A DNA stretch of 64,000 bases from JAWKIW01 sp046331175 (lineage in GTDB: Bacteria; Actinomycetota; Acidimicrobiia; Acidimicrobiales; Acidimicrobilacustridaceae). Shown one piece after another: positions 33,238 through 41,544 of the stretch. Positions within the stretch are counted from its first letter, which is position 1; each line of letters starts with the position of its first letter. The position numbers and the translations under genes were made by a program. The notes below the pieces were generated by a model. That model did not search any database and had not been told where the DNA came from. It was given only the letters and a program-made list of their open reading frames with translations. The stretch is from contig JAXLRI010000010.1 of NCBI GenBank assembly GCA_046331175.1, forward strand, positions 102,114 through 166,113. Reading direction: 5' to 3'.

Positions 33238-34638
33238 CTAGCCGTGCAGGCCGCGCCCGGTGAGGGCCATCACGCTCTCGCCGAACAGCTCGCTGAGCGT
33301 CGGGTGGGGCTGCACGAAGCGGGCGACCTCGTCGGCGGTGGCCTCCCAGTTGACCGAGAGGTAGGCCTGGCCGAGCTGCTCGGTGACCCAGGGTCCGACC
33401 ATGTGCACGCCCACCAGGCGGCCGGCTCCGCCGTCGGGGGCCTTCTCGGCGATGATCTTCACCATGCCCTCGGCCTCGCCGAGGATGAGCGCCCGGCCGT
33501 TGCCGATGTAGCGGTGCTTGGACACGACCACGTCGAGGCCGGCGTCCTTGGCGGACTGCTCGCTGTGGCCGACGAAGGCGACCTCGGGGTGGCAGTAGAT
33601 GCACCACGGCACGTTGCCGTAGTCGACCGGGACGGGCTCCTCGCCGAGCAGGTGCTGGATCACCTGGATGCCCTCGGCGAACGCGACGTGGGCCAGCGCC
33701 GGGGTGGCGATGGCGTCGCCGACGGCGTACACGCCGGGCTCACCGGTGCGGCAGTGCTCGTCGACGACGATGAACCCGCGCTCGCCGACCTCGACCTGCG
33801 TGCCCTCGCGCAGGAGGCCCTCGGTGTAGGGGCGCCGGCCGACGGACACGACGACCAGCTCGACGTCGACCGTCTCGCCCTCGCCGAACGAGACCACGGT
33901 GCCCCCGTCGTGGGGGGCGTGGCCGGTGACGGCGACGCCGGTGCGCACGTCGATCTTGCGCTTCTTGAACGAGCGCAGCACCAGGGCGGTGATGTCCTCG
34001 TCGCAGCCGGGCAGGATCTTGGGCAGCGCCTCGAGGATGGTGACCTTGGTGCCGAGGTCGGACATCATCGACGCGAACTCGCACCCGATGGCCCCGCCGC
34101 CGATGACGGCCGCCGTCGCCGGGAGCTCGTCGAGCGAGAGCAGCTCGTCGGAGGTGACGACCCGCCGGCCGTCGACCTCGAAGCCCGGGATGGTGCGCGG
34201 CACCGAGCCCGAGGCGAGCACCACGAAGTCGCCGACGAGCTCGACGTCGCCCGACGATCCCCCCGCCACCTGCACGACGTGGCCGGCGCCGAGCGAGCCG
34301 ACGCCGTCGTAGACGGTGACCTTGCGGCCCTTCAGCAGCCCCTGCAGGCCCTTGTGCAGCTGGTCGATGACCTTCTGCTTGCGGACCTGGGTGACGGAGA
34401 AGTCGACCTTCGGTGGCCCGGCCTCGATGCCGAACTCGGACGCCCCCACCACGGCCCGGTGCACGGCGGCCGTCTCGAGCAGCTCCTTGGCGGGGATGCA
34501 GCCGACGTGCAGGCACGTGCCGCCCACCTTCTGCTTCTCGACGATGGCCACGCTGAGGCCGGCCGCGGCGCCGTAGAGGGCGGTGGCGTAGCCGCCGGGA
34601 CCGCCACCGATGACGACGACGTCGAAGTTCTCGGCCGT
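33238..34638 (-). CDS. lpdA: Dihydrolipoamide dehydrogenase (E3)
   Basis: A flavoprotein that reoxidises dihydrolipoyl groups with NAD. The mature reading is 466 residues, normal for the family. It has FDVVVIGGGPGGYATAL (FAD loop, residues 5-21), the redox-active pair Cys42/Cys47 in GGTCLHVGC, the NAD loop VIGGGAIGCEFASMM, AVGDAIATPALAHVA, and the C-terminal HPTLSE with the catalytic His. No ATG, GTG, TTG or CTG opens this frame before residue 30. AGGAGG lies exactly 8 nt before an ACG (34638), which I mark as the probable start. The GTG at 34551 would delete the FAD-binding loop. A one-base sequence error near 34640 is the alternative. The gene heads the lpdA-sucB-lipB-lipA set. Confidence 0.8.
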   Translation of the reverse strand, partial: TAENFDVVVIGGGPGGYATALYGAAAGLSVAIVEKQKVGGTCLHVGCIPAKELLETAAVHRAVVGASEFGIEAGPPKVDFSVTQVRKQKVIDQLHKGLQGLLKGRKVTVYDGVGSLGAGHVVQVAGGSSGDVELVGDFVVLASGSVPRTIPGFEVDGRRVVTSDELLSLDELPATAAVIGGGAIGCEFASMMSDLGTKVTILEALPKILPGCDEDITALVLRSFKKRKIDVRTGVAVTGHAPHDGGTVVSFGEGETVDVELVVVSVGRRPYTEGLLREGTQVEVGERGFIVVDEHCRTGEPGVYAVGDAIATPALAHVAFAEGIQVIQHLLGEEPVPVDYGNVPWCIYCHPEVAFVGHSEQSAKDAGLDVVVSKHRYIGNGRALILGEAEGMVKIIAEKAPDGGAGRLVGVHMVGPWVTEQLGQAYLSVNWEATADEVARFVQPHPTLSELFGESVMALTGRGLHG

Positions 34639-34690
34639 GGGACCAACCTCCTGCGCGGTGCCGTCTCGGGCCCGACGGCGCTCGTCGCCG

Positions 34691-34696
34691 AGCCTA
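34691..34696 (-). promoter_or_regulatory. -10 element TAGGCT for the lpdA-sucB-lipBA cluster
   Basis: TAGGCT on the minus strand stands 52 nt before the probable lpdA start, leaving a short leader that contains AGGAGG. It is identical to the hexamers at 12446 and 36284. Confidence 0.4.
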
Positions 34697-34767
34697 CCGG
34701 CCGTCGACGGCTCCCCCGGCAGCCGACGCGGGCGGGCCGGGCCGACGAGCGTGGCGGGCCGGGACGG

Positions 34768-36048
34768 TCAGCGCAGGTACTGCATGGGATCGACGGCGAC
34801 GCCGCGCACCCGGGTCTCGAAGTGCAGGTGGGGGCCGGTCGAGTGCCCGGTGGAGCCCACGTAGCCGATCACCTGCCCGGTGCCGACCCGCTGGCCGACC
34901 GAGCAGGCCAGCTGGCTCTGGTGGGCGTACAGCGTGACCATCCCGTTGCCGTGGTCGATGAGGGCGACGTTGCCGTAGCCGTCCATCACGCCGCAGAAGA
35001 ACACGGTGCCGGACCCGGCGGCGTGGATGGGCGTGCCGCTGCCGGCGCCGATGTCGATGCCCTGGTGCATGCGGCCCCAGCGGGTGCCGAACGGCGACGT
35101 CACGACGCCGCTGATGGGCCAGGCGACGCTGAGCCCCGCCGGCCGCGGTGCGGCGGTGGTGGTGGGGGCCGGCCGGGTGGTGGGAGCGGCGGTGGTGACC
35201 ACGGCGGGACGCCCCGGCGCGGGGGTGGGGGCCGGTGCGGCGGTGGTGGAGGGCGCCGCGGTGGTGGGAGCACCGGCCAGCTCGGTGGCGCCGTCGCTGC
35301 TGCCACCCGACGGAGCACCGGTGGCGGGGGCGACGGCGGCGCGCTGGGCGATGATCGCCGAGAGGTTGGCCTCCTGGGCGGCCAGCGAGTCGGCCTCGTG
35401 CTGGAAGTCGGCGATGCGGGCCTCGAGGGCCGCCTGCACCTCGGCGTGGCGGTCGCGGTTGGCCTGCGCCGCGGCCAGCTCGGCCTCGCGCTGCTGGCGC
35501 AGGGCCTCGATGCGGCGGTGGCCCTCCTCGACCTGATCCTTCTTGGAGCGCAGGGCCTGCTCGGCGTCGTCACGGGCCTGCATGACCTGCCGATCGTGCT
35601 CGGCCACCTCGGTGAGCAGGACCCGCTGCTTGTGGGCGGTGTCGTAGTCGCGGGCGGCGATGACGTTGGTGACGGTCTCGGTACCGGGGTGCATGTACGC
35701 CGCCACGGCCCGCTCGGCGGCCCGCAGGCGCTGCACCTTGGCGGCGTCCTCGGCGTCGCCGACCTCGACCTGCAGGCCGACGAGCTCGTCCTGCACCTTG
35801 GCGACCTCGCCCCGGGCGGCCTCGGCGGCCTCCTCGTGGGCGGCGACCACGCCCTCGAGGCGCGAGGCCTCGGCCTTGAGCTGGACGTCGGACGCCTTGA
35901 GGAGGTCGAGCTGGGCGGCGACCTCGCCCTGGCGGCGCTGGTTCTGCTGGCGGGATGCCTCGGGATCCGCGGTCTGAGCGACGGCCGGGCGCGCCACCGC
36001 CAGCACGGAGGCGGTGCAGATCAGGAGGCGGAGGACACGTCGCGACAC
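34768..36048 (-). CDS. Secreted M23 peptidase with N-terminal coiled coil (EnvC-like)
   Basis: A 426-residue exported protein that probably cleaves or regulates cleavage of peptidoglycan during division. Residues 1-24 are a signal peptide (LLICTASVLAVARPAVAQ). Residues 30-240 form long coiled coils broken near YMHPGTETVTNVIAARDYD. Residues 245-310 are a Pro/Thr/Ala linker. The C-terminal 120 residues are the M23 domain with HQGIDIGA (His and Asp zinc ligands) and HLHFET (second His pair), so the zinc site looks complete and the enzyme active, unlike degenerate EnvC. The start is GTG after GGAAG. Its transcription start region is shared with no neighbour; the gene ends 130 bp from the lpdA start. 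Confidence 0.88.
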   Translation of the reverse strand: MSRRVLRLLICTASVLAVARPAVAQTADPEASRQQNQRRQGEVAAQLDLLKASDVQLKAEASRLEGVVAAHEEAAEAARGEVAKVQDELVGLQVEVGDAEDAAKVQRLRAAERAVAAYMHPGTETVTNVIAARDYDTAHKQRVLLTEVAEHDRQVMQARDDAEQALRSKKDQVEEGHRRIEALRQQREAELAAAQANRDRHAEVQAALEARIADFQHEADSLAAQEANLSAIIAQRAAVAPATGAPSGGSSDGATELAGAPTTAAPSTTAAPAPTPAPGRPAVVTTAAPTTRPAPTTTAAPRPAGLSVAWPISGVVTSPFGTRWGRMHQGIDIGAGSGTPIHAAGSGTVFFCGVMDGYGNVALIDHGNGMVTLYAHQSQLACSVGQRVGTGQVIGYVGSTGHSTGPHLHFETRVRGVAVDPMQYLR

Positions 36049-36183
36049 GGCAACTTCCGGGGTCGACTCCGCCCGCCGGGATGGTCACCCTACCAGCGGT
36101 GCCCCGGTGAGGGAAGAGGGCGTCGCTCGCGCGGGAACGCCCGTTCGGGACGGCGCTCGGAGGTCGCGCGCCGGCCGCGGCCC

Positions 36184-36273
36184 TCAGCGGGCGATCACGA
36201 GCTGGAGCGTGAACGCACCGAGGATGACGATGCCGCAGAGGAGTGCGAGGAAGATCAGCATCCGCGTGCTCAT
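36184..36273 (-). CDS. 29-residue single-span membrane peptide
   Basis: A very short ORF: a five-residue head (MSTRM), one hydrophobic span of about 22 residues (LIFLALLCGIVILGAFTLQLVI) and the end AR. The hexamer TAGGCT (36284-36289) ends 10 nt before the ATG, fitting a near-leaderless mRNA. There is no ribosome site. It stands alone between the M23 peptidase start and the divergent nucleotide-sugar dehydrogenase. Such peptides often bind larger membrane proteins, but no partner is indicated. The support is the promoter, the clean hydrophobic pattern and stop spacing, so it is likely but not proven. Confidence 0.5.
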   Translation of the reverse strand: MSTRMLIFLALLCGIVILGAFTLQLVIAR

Positions 36274-36283
36274 GGCGGCGACG

Positions 36284-36289
36284 AGCCTA
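36284..36289 (-). promoter_or_regulatory. -10 element TAGGCT for the small membrane peptide
   Basis: TAGGCT on the minus strand ends 10 nt before the ATG at 36273. It is the main reason to believe the short ORF is expressed. Confidence 0.4.
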
Positions 36290-36400
36290 CCGGGCGGCGC
36301 CGACGGCTCACGCGGCGGGGGCTCGGGCCGGGACGGACCCGGCAACTACGCTGTCCTCTCGGCCGACCGACCGGCGGTCGGCCCGCCGAGGAGATCGTCC

Positions 36401-37672
36401 GTGTCCGACGCCACCGCCAACCGCCTCGTCGTCGTCGGCCAGGGCTACGTCGGGCTCCCGCTCGCCATGCGGGCGGTCGAGGCCGGCTTCGACGTGGTCG
36501 GCTTCGACGTCGACGTCGCCAAGGTGGGTGGGCTGGCCGAGGGTCGCTCCCCCGTCGAGGACATCTCCGACGAGCGGCTCGCCGCCGCCCTGGCCTCCGG
36601 CCGGTACCGCGCCACAACCGATCCTGCCGACGCCGCCGACTTCGACGTCGCCGTGATCTCCGTGCCCACCCCGCTGCGCGACAGCGCCCCCGACCTCTCC
36701 TACATCGAGGAGGCCGCCGCCACCCTGGCGCCGCACCTGCGACGCGGCGCCTGCGTGATCCTCGAGTCGACCACCTATCCCGGCACGACCGAGGAGCTGG
36801 TGGCCCCACTGCTCGAGGAGGGGTCCGGGCTCAAGGCCGGCGCCGACTTCCGCCTGGGCTACAGCCCCGAGCGCATCGACCCCGGCAACCAGACGTGGAC
36901 CTTCGAGAACACGCCGAAGGTGGTGTCTGGCGTCGACGCCGACAGCCTCGCCGCGGTGGCCGGCTTCTACGACCAGCTGGTCGATCGCACCGTGCCGGTG
37001 TCGTCGCCCAAGGAGGCCGAGCTCACCAAGCTGCTCGAGAACACCTTCCGCCATGTCAACATCGCCCTGGTCAACGAGCTGGCGATGTTCGCCCACGAGC
37101 TGGGCATCGACGTGTGGGAGGCCATCGACGCCGCCTCCACCAAGCCCTTCGGCTACCTGCGGTTCACACCGGGCCCCGGGGTGGGCGGCCACTGCCTGCC
37201 CATCGACCCCTCGTACCTCGCCTGGCAGGTCCGCCGGTCGCTCGGCCACACCTTCCGCTTCGTCGAGCTGGCCAACGACGTCAACGACCACATGCCCGAC
37301 TACGTCGTGCGGCGGATCGTCGAGGGCCTGAACGAGCGCGAGCGGTCGGTGAAGGGCAGCCGGGTGCTGCTGCTCGGGCTCGCCTACAAGCGCAACACCG
37401 GCGACGCCCGCGAGTCCCCGTCGCGACCCATCGCCGAGGAGCTGGTCCGCCTCGGCGCCGACGTGCGCGCCGCTGATCCCCACGTCGACGACCGCCACGT
37501 GCCGGCCGGCGTGCACCGCGTCGACGCCGACGCCGACGAGCTGGCCGCCGCCGACGTGGTGGTCGTGCTGGTCGACCACGACGACTTCGACGCCGACCTG
37601 GTGTCGTCGAGCGCCCGCTACGTGCTCGACACGCGGCGCTGGGCCACCGGCGCCGCCGTCGAGCACCTGTAG
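36401..37672 (+). CDS. Nucleotide-sugar dehydrogenase (UDP-HexNAc/UDP-sugar 6-dehydrogenase)
   Basis: A four-electron NAD-dependent oxidase of a UDP-sugar C6 hydroxyl to a uronate, 423 residues. Residues 8-22 hold VVGQGYVGLPLAMRA (NAD loop). STTYPGTTEEL, GYSPERIDPGN and the catalytic Cys in GPGVGGHCLPIDPSYLAW are the subfamily marks of UDP-N-acetylglucosamine/mannosamine dehydrogenases (WbpA, VipA, WecC group) rather than UDP-glucose dehydrogenase. The C-terminal third (LLLGLAYKRNTGDARESPS) is the second Rossmann domain. The start is GTG, 7 nt after GAGGAG. With the rhamnose and export genes it points to an acidic surface polysaccharide, though it is 29 kb from them. Confidence 0.88.
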   Translation: MSDATANRLVVVGQGYVGLPLAMRAVEAGFDVVGFDVDVAKVGGLAEGRSPVEDISDERLAAALASGRYRATTDPADAADFDVAVISVPTPLRDSAPDLSYIEEAAATLAPHLRRGACVILESTTYPGTTEELVAPLLEEGSGLKAGADFRLGYSPERIDPGNQTWTFENTPKVVSGVDADSLAAVAGFYDQLVDRTVPVSSPKEAELTKLLENTFRHVNIALVNELAMFAHELGIDVWEAIDAASTKPFGYLRFTPGPGVGGHCLPIDPSYLAWQVRRSLGHTFRFVELANDVNDHMPDYVVRRIVEGLNERERSVKGSRVLLLGLAYKRNTGDARESPSRPIAEELVRLGADVRAADPHVDDRHVPAGVHRVDADADELAAADVVVVLVDHDDFDADLVSSSARYVLDTRRWATGAAVEHL

Positions 37673-37732
37673 CCCCGGCCGCCGTCCCGATCCGTCCTGG
37701 CGGCAGGAGCAGCGGCGACGACGGCTCGGCCG

Positions 37733-38026
37733 CTACTTCTTCTTGGCGGCCTTGGGGCGAGCAGACCGTCGGCCGAGCAGCACGCCGATGGCCATCGACA
37801 CGGCGACGATCACCAGCAGCATCAGCCACAGCGGGGCGTCGAAGCCGAAGGTGAGGAACTGCAGGCGCACCGTGTCGGTGTTCTGGAAGACGAACAGGAG
37901 CACCACCAGGCCGAGCACCCCGATGGCCACGTGGCGGGGGGTGATGCGGGACGGGCGTGCCTTGGAGGTGGCGGGGGTGCCGCCGGTGGTGTGGGCCAGG
38001 TGGAAGCCCTGCGGGTCGTCGGCCAT
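37733..38026 (-). CDS. LapA-domain (DUF1049) membrane protein
   Basis: A 97-residue protein with a 30-residue polar head and two membrane spans (residues 32-52 and 65-86) with the connecting QNTDTVRLQFLTFGFDAPLW, the hallmark of LapA/DUF1049 proteins, then a basic tail ending KAAKKK. In enterobacteria LapA affects lipopolysaccharide assembly; actinobacterial members are uncharacterised. I chose the ATG at 38026 because GAGGAGG precedes it by 6 nt; a GTG 47 codons upstream is an artefact. It is convergent with the dehydrogenase gene and divergent from the epimerase-like gene. Confidence 0.75.
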   Translation of the reverse strand: MADDPQGFHLAHTTGGTPATSKARPSRITPRHVAIGVLGLVVLLFVFQNTDTVRLQFLTFGFDAPLWLMLLVIVAVSMAIGVLLGRRSARPKAAKKK

Positions 38027-38202
38027 CGGACACCTCCTCGGTGCGCGGTCGAGCCACCGTACCGCCGGGGCACCGTGACGGGGTTCACCCCGACCGACCT
38101 CGCGCTGGACCGGACGCCGCCCGACCGGTCGGGCGTAGGTTGGTCCCGGCGGCGAAGCACCGGTCACCGGCGACCGGTCGAACCGATCCCCGGAGGCACG
38201 AG

Positions 38203-39120
38203 ATGGACATCGCGATCACGGGAGCGAGCGGGCTCATCGGCACCGCGCTGCGGGCCTCGCTCGAGGCCGACGGCCATCGGGTCGTCCCGGTGGTGCGCCG
38301 AGCCGTCGCCGACGGCGAGCGGGCGGTGCGCTGGGATCCGGCGGCTGGCACCATCGACCGGGCGGGCCTCGAGGGCCTCGACGCCGTCGTGCACCTGGCC
38401 GGCGCCGGCATCGGCGACAAGCGCTGGAGCGACGAGCGCAAGCGCGAGATCCTCGAGAGCCGGTCGCGCGGCACCGCCCTGCTGGCCGAGGCGCTGGCCG
38501 GGCTCGATCGCAAGCCGCCCGTGCTCGTGAGCGGCTCGGCCATCGGGTACTACGGCGACCGCGGCGACGAGGTGCTCACCGAGGCGAGTGCGGCGGGCGA
38601 CATCTTCCTGTCCGAGGTCTGCGTGGCCTGGGAGGACGCGGCCGCCCCCGCCGTCGAGGCCGGCATCCGGGTGCCGTTCGCCCGCACCGGCATCGTGCTG
38701 GCCACCCAGGGCGGGGCGCTGGCCAAGACGCTGCCCCTGTTCAAGCTCGGCCTCGGTGGCCGCATGGGGTCGGGCCGTCAGTGGTGGAGCTGGATCTCGC
38801 TGGCCGACGAGGTGGCCGCCCTGCGCTTCCTCATCGACCACGACCTCGCCGGGCCGGTGAACCTCACCGCCCCCGAGCCCGCCACCAACGCTCACTTCAC
38901 CGAGGTGCTCGGCCACGTGCTGGGCCGGCCCACCGTGGTGCCGGTGCCAGCCTTCGGGCCGCGGCTGCTGCTCGGCGGCGAGCTGGCCGACCAGCTGCTG
39001 TTCGCCAGCCAGCGGGTGCAGCCCACCGTGCTCGAGGCCGCCGGCTTCGCCTTCGCCCACCGCGACCTCGACACCGCGCTGCGGGCCGTGCTGGGCAAGC
39101 CGGCACCGGTGGCGGCCTGA
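38203..39120 (+). CDS. TIGR01777 family epimerase-like SDR protein (YfcH type)
   Basis: A 305-residue extended SDR of unknown substrate. DIAITGASGLIGTAL (residues 2-16) is the nucleotide-binding loop. WDPAAGTIDRAGLEGLDAVVHLAGAGIGDKRWS matches the diagnostic H-L-A-G stretch with R-W. SGSAIGYYGDRGDE contains the Ser and Tyr of the active site. FKLGLGGRMGSGRQWWSWISLAD and NLTAPEPATN are further family marks. GGAGG precedes the ATG. Homologs occur from bacteria to plants, where one affects plastid division, but no reaction is settled. It has no obvious operon partners here. Confidence 0.88.
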   Translation: MDIAITGASGLIGTALRASLEADGHRVVPVVRRAVADGERAVRWDPAAGTIDRAGLEGLDAVVHLAGAGIGDKRWSDERKREILESRSRGTALLAEALAGLDRKPPVLVSGSAIGYYGDRGDEVLTEASAAGDIFLSEVCVAWEDAAAPAVEAGIRVPFARTGIVLATQGGALAKTLPLFKLGLGGRMGSGRQWWSWISLADEVAALRFLIDHDLAGPVNLTAPEPATNAHFTEVLGHVLGRPTVVPVPAFGPRLLLGGELADQLLFASQRVQPTVLEAAGFAFAHRDLDTALRAVLGKPAPVAA

Positions 39121-39122
39121 CA

Positions 39123-39142
39123 CCGCCGGCCTCGACCGGCGG
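39123..39142. terminator. Small hairpin between convergent genes
   Basis: A 7-bp stem CCGCCGG / CCGGCGG with the loop CCTCGA, 3 nt after the stop of the plus gene and 27 nt from the stop of the minus gene at 39169. It is short, so only moderately convincing. Confidence 0.4.
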
Positions 39143-39168
39143 CGCCCGCCCCTGGCCGGCGGTCGACG

Positions 39169-40017
39169 TCAGCCCGGGCAGGTGAGGGTGAGCGTGCCCG
39201 ACAGCGGCTGGGCGAGCAGCGGGTCGCTGCCCGGGGTCGACGCCGCCGACGGCAGCCCCTCGAAGCGCAGGCTGACGTCGCCAGTGGGCGCCACCGTGAG
39301 CGTGGCGGCGTTGCCAGGGCCCGCCTTCCACAGCTGGGTGCTCCCGCCCGTGAGGGCCACGTCGACGGTGAGGCCCTGGTCGGTGCCGTAGGTGCCCGGG
39401 CCTCGCAGGCCGGCGGGCAACGTCGCCACGATCGACAGGCTGCCGCCCGGTGGCGACGGCGCCGAACCGGTGAACACCACGCCGGTGACCCGCCCCACGC
39501 TGGTGCGACACGACAGCGGATCGCCGCCGGTGGCCGACACGATGCCCGAGAACGACCCGGCCATGGCACCCGACACCGATCCCGAGCCGTTGAGGGCACC
39601 GAGGTTGGGGACCGTCACGTTCGGGACCGAGAAGGATGGCGTGGTGAAGGCGCTGCCGAAGCCCGACAGCCCGTTCGACGTCTCGCGCGCCACGTACCAG
39701 AAGATGGCGGCGGTGGCGATCAGCGGCAGCACGACGACCACGATGATCAGGACCGTGAACCAGCCGCAGCCCCGGCCGGTGCGGGTGTCGACGATGGGCC
39801 CCGGCGTCGGCACGTGGATGTACTGCATCGGCTGGCCGGTCGGCACCGTCGGCGGGGCCTGGCCGTACGGCGGGACCTGGCCGTACGGAGCGGCCTGGGG
39901 CGGGCCGACCATCGGCACCTGCTCGCAGAAGCGGCAGGCGCCGGTGGTGGTGGGCTCCCACGGTGCGCCGCAGTTGGGGCACTGCGCTCCCCCGCTGCCC
40001 TGGTCGCCCTTGAACAT
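39169..40017 (-). CDS. Zinc-ribbon membrane protein with extracytoplasmic domain, unknown
   Basis: A 282-residue protein. Residues 13-31 are a zinc ribbon (CPNCGAPW...CRFCEQ). Then come a Pro/Gln/Tyr-rich stretch with two PYGQ units, a membrane span at about 85-108 (FTVLIIVVVVLPLIATAAIFW) and an outside region with Gly/Ser/Asn-rich beta segments and a Cys pair (CRTS and the final CPG). Cytoplasmic zinc ribbon plus single span plus outer beta domain is a common actinobacterial layout of unknown role. The ATG is 7 nt after TACGCT, with no ribosome site, so it is likely leaderless. Confidence 0.65.
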   Translation of the reverse strand: MFKGDQGSGGAQCPNCGAPWEPTTTGACRFCEQVPMVGPPQAAPYGQVPPYGQAPPTVPTGQPMQYIHVPTPGPIVDTRTGRGCGWFTVLIIVVVVLPLIATAAIFWYVARETSNGLSGFGSAFTTPSFSVPNVTVPNLGALNGSGSVSGAMAGSFSGIVSATGGDPLSCRTSVGRVTGVVFTGSAPSPPGGSLSIVATLPAGLRGPGTYGTDQGLTVDVALTGGSTQLWKAGPGNAATLTVAPTGDVSLRFEGLPSAASTPGSDPLLAQPLSGTLTLTCPG

Positions 40018-40024
40018 GGCCGGC

Positions 40025-40030
40025 AGCGTA
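40025..40030 (-). promoter_or_regulatory. -10 element TACGCT for the zinc-ribbon membrane protein
   Basis: TACGCT ends exactly 7 nt before the ATG at 40017, the same spacing as at metH and at the SDR gene. Confidence 0.5.
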
Positions 40031-40131
40031 GACCCGGGGATCGTCCTGGTGGCGCGGGTTCGCCGCCTTCGCCGTCGGTCCGGTCGGACCCGTCGAGCAG
40101 GTGCTCGGTGCCGAGCCCGGGTGCCGGTGGG

Positions 40132-40416
40132 TCAGGCCTCGACCACCACGCCCTTCCAGAAGGCCACCCGCCCCTGCACGTGCTCGGCCCCGGCCTTCGG
40201 CTCGGCGTAGAACCAGGCGGCGTTGCGGTTGACGTCGCCGTCGACGACGACGTCGTAGTAGCTGGCGGTGCCCTTCCAGCTGCACACGCTGGTGTGGTCC
40301 GACGGCGTGATGTGCTCTGCCACGACGGCGTCGGCCGGGAAGTAGTGGTTGCCCTCGACGACGATGGTGTCGTCGCTCTGGGCGAGCAGGGTGCCGTGCC
40401 AGGTCGCCTTGGCCAT
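40132..40416 (-). CDS. DUF427 domain protein
   Basis: A 94-residue single-domain protein of the DUF427 beta-barrel family. The line AKATWHGTLLAQSDD, EGNHYFPADAV, CSWKGTASYYDVVVDG and NAAWFYAEP is diagnostic, including the C-x-W-K-G-x-A-x-Y-Y core. The start at ATG 40416 follows GGAGG; the GTG 26 codons upstream adds Pro/Arg-rich sequence that looks noncoding. The biochemical role is not established. It may be transcribed with, but is 115 bp from, the zinc-ribbon gene downstream. Confidence 0.85.
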   Translation of the reverse strand: MAKATWHGTLLAQSDDTIVVEGNHYFPADAVVAEHITPSDHTSVCSWKGTASYYDVVVDGDVNRNAAWFYAEPKAGAEHVQGRVAFWKGVVVEA

Positions 40417-40537
40417 GGGGGTGCCTCCGGGGACGGGGCGCGCCGGGCGCGCCGGTTGGGGGGGTGTCCGCCGATCCGATCCAACGGGTGGCACCGGCTG
40501 GCGATTCCCCGACAGATGTCACGCCCTCTGGACGCGG

Positions 40538-40571
40538 CCGACCCGCCCCGCGCAGGCGCGGGGCGGGTCGG
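40538..40571. terminator. Strong GC hairpin downstream of the SDR gene
   Basis: A 15-bp perfect stem (CCGACCCGCCCCGCG and complement) with a 4-nt loop, 70 nt downstream of the SDR stop at 40642 and upstream of the DUF427 gene on the same strand. It separates the two transcription units. Confidence 0.7.
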
Positions 40572-40641
40572 GTTCGAGCGGGGCGGCGGCGGCCCTCCCG
40601 CTCACAAGGTGCCGGCGCGGGCGCCGGCGTCGATCAGTCGG

Positions 40642-41418
<777 letters not shown>

Positions 41419-41425
41419 GGCGGTC

Positions 41426-41431
41426 ACCCTA
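41426..41431 (-). promoter_or_regulatory. -10 element TAGGGT for the SDR gene
   Basis: TAGGGT ends 7 nt before the ATG at 41418 and overlaps the alternative GTG start, which decides the start in favour of the ATG and suggests a leaderless mRNA. Confidence 0.55.
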
Positions 41432-41544
41432 GGACAGCCTTTACGCCGTAAGCGAATGGCGCCGGAGGGGCCGCGACGGGGCCTGCAGGAGGGCAGATTC
41501 CGCGGCAGCTCGAGCCGTCCGGCCGGGTCCCCGGGAGCTTCGCC

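Noticed and set aside
40554..40571. A tRNA-like T-arm string GGGTTCGAG near 40570
   Set aside because: It is next to a terminator hairpin, and no acceptor or anticodon arms can be drawn around it. No convincing tRNA was seen anywhere in the window.
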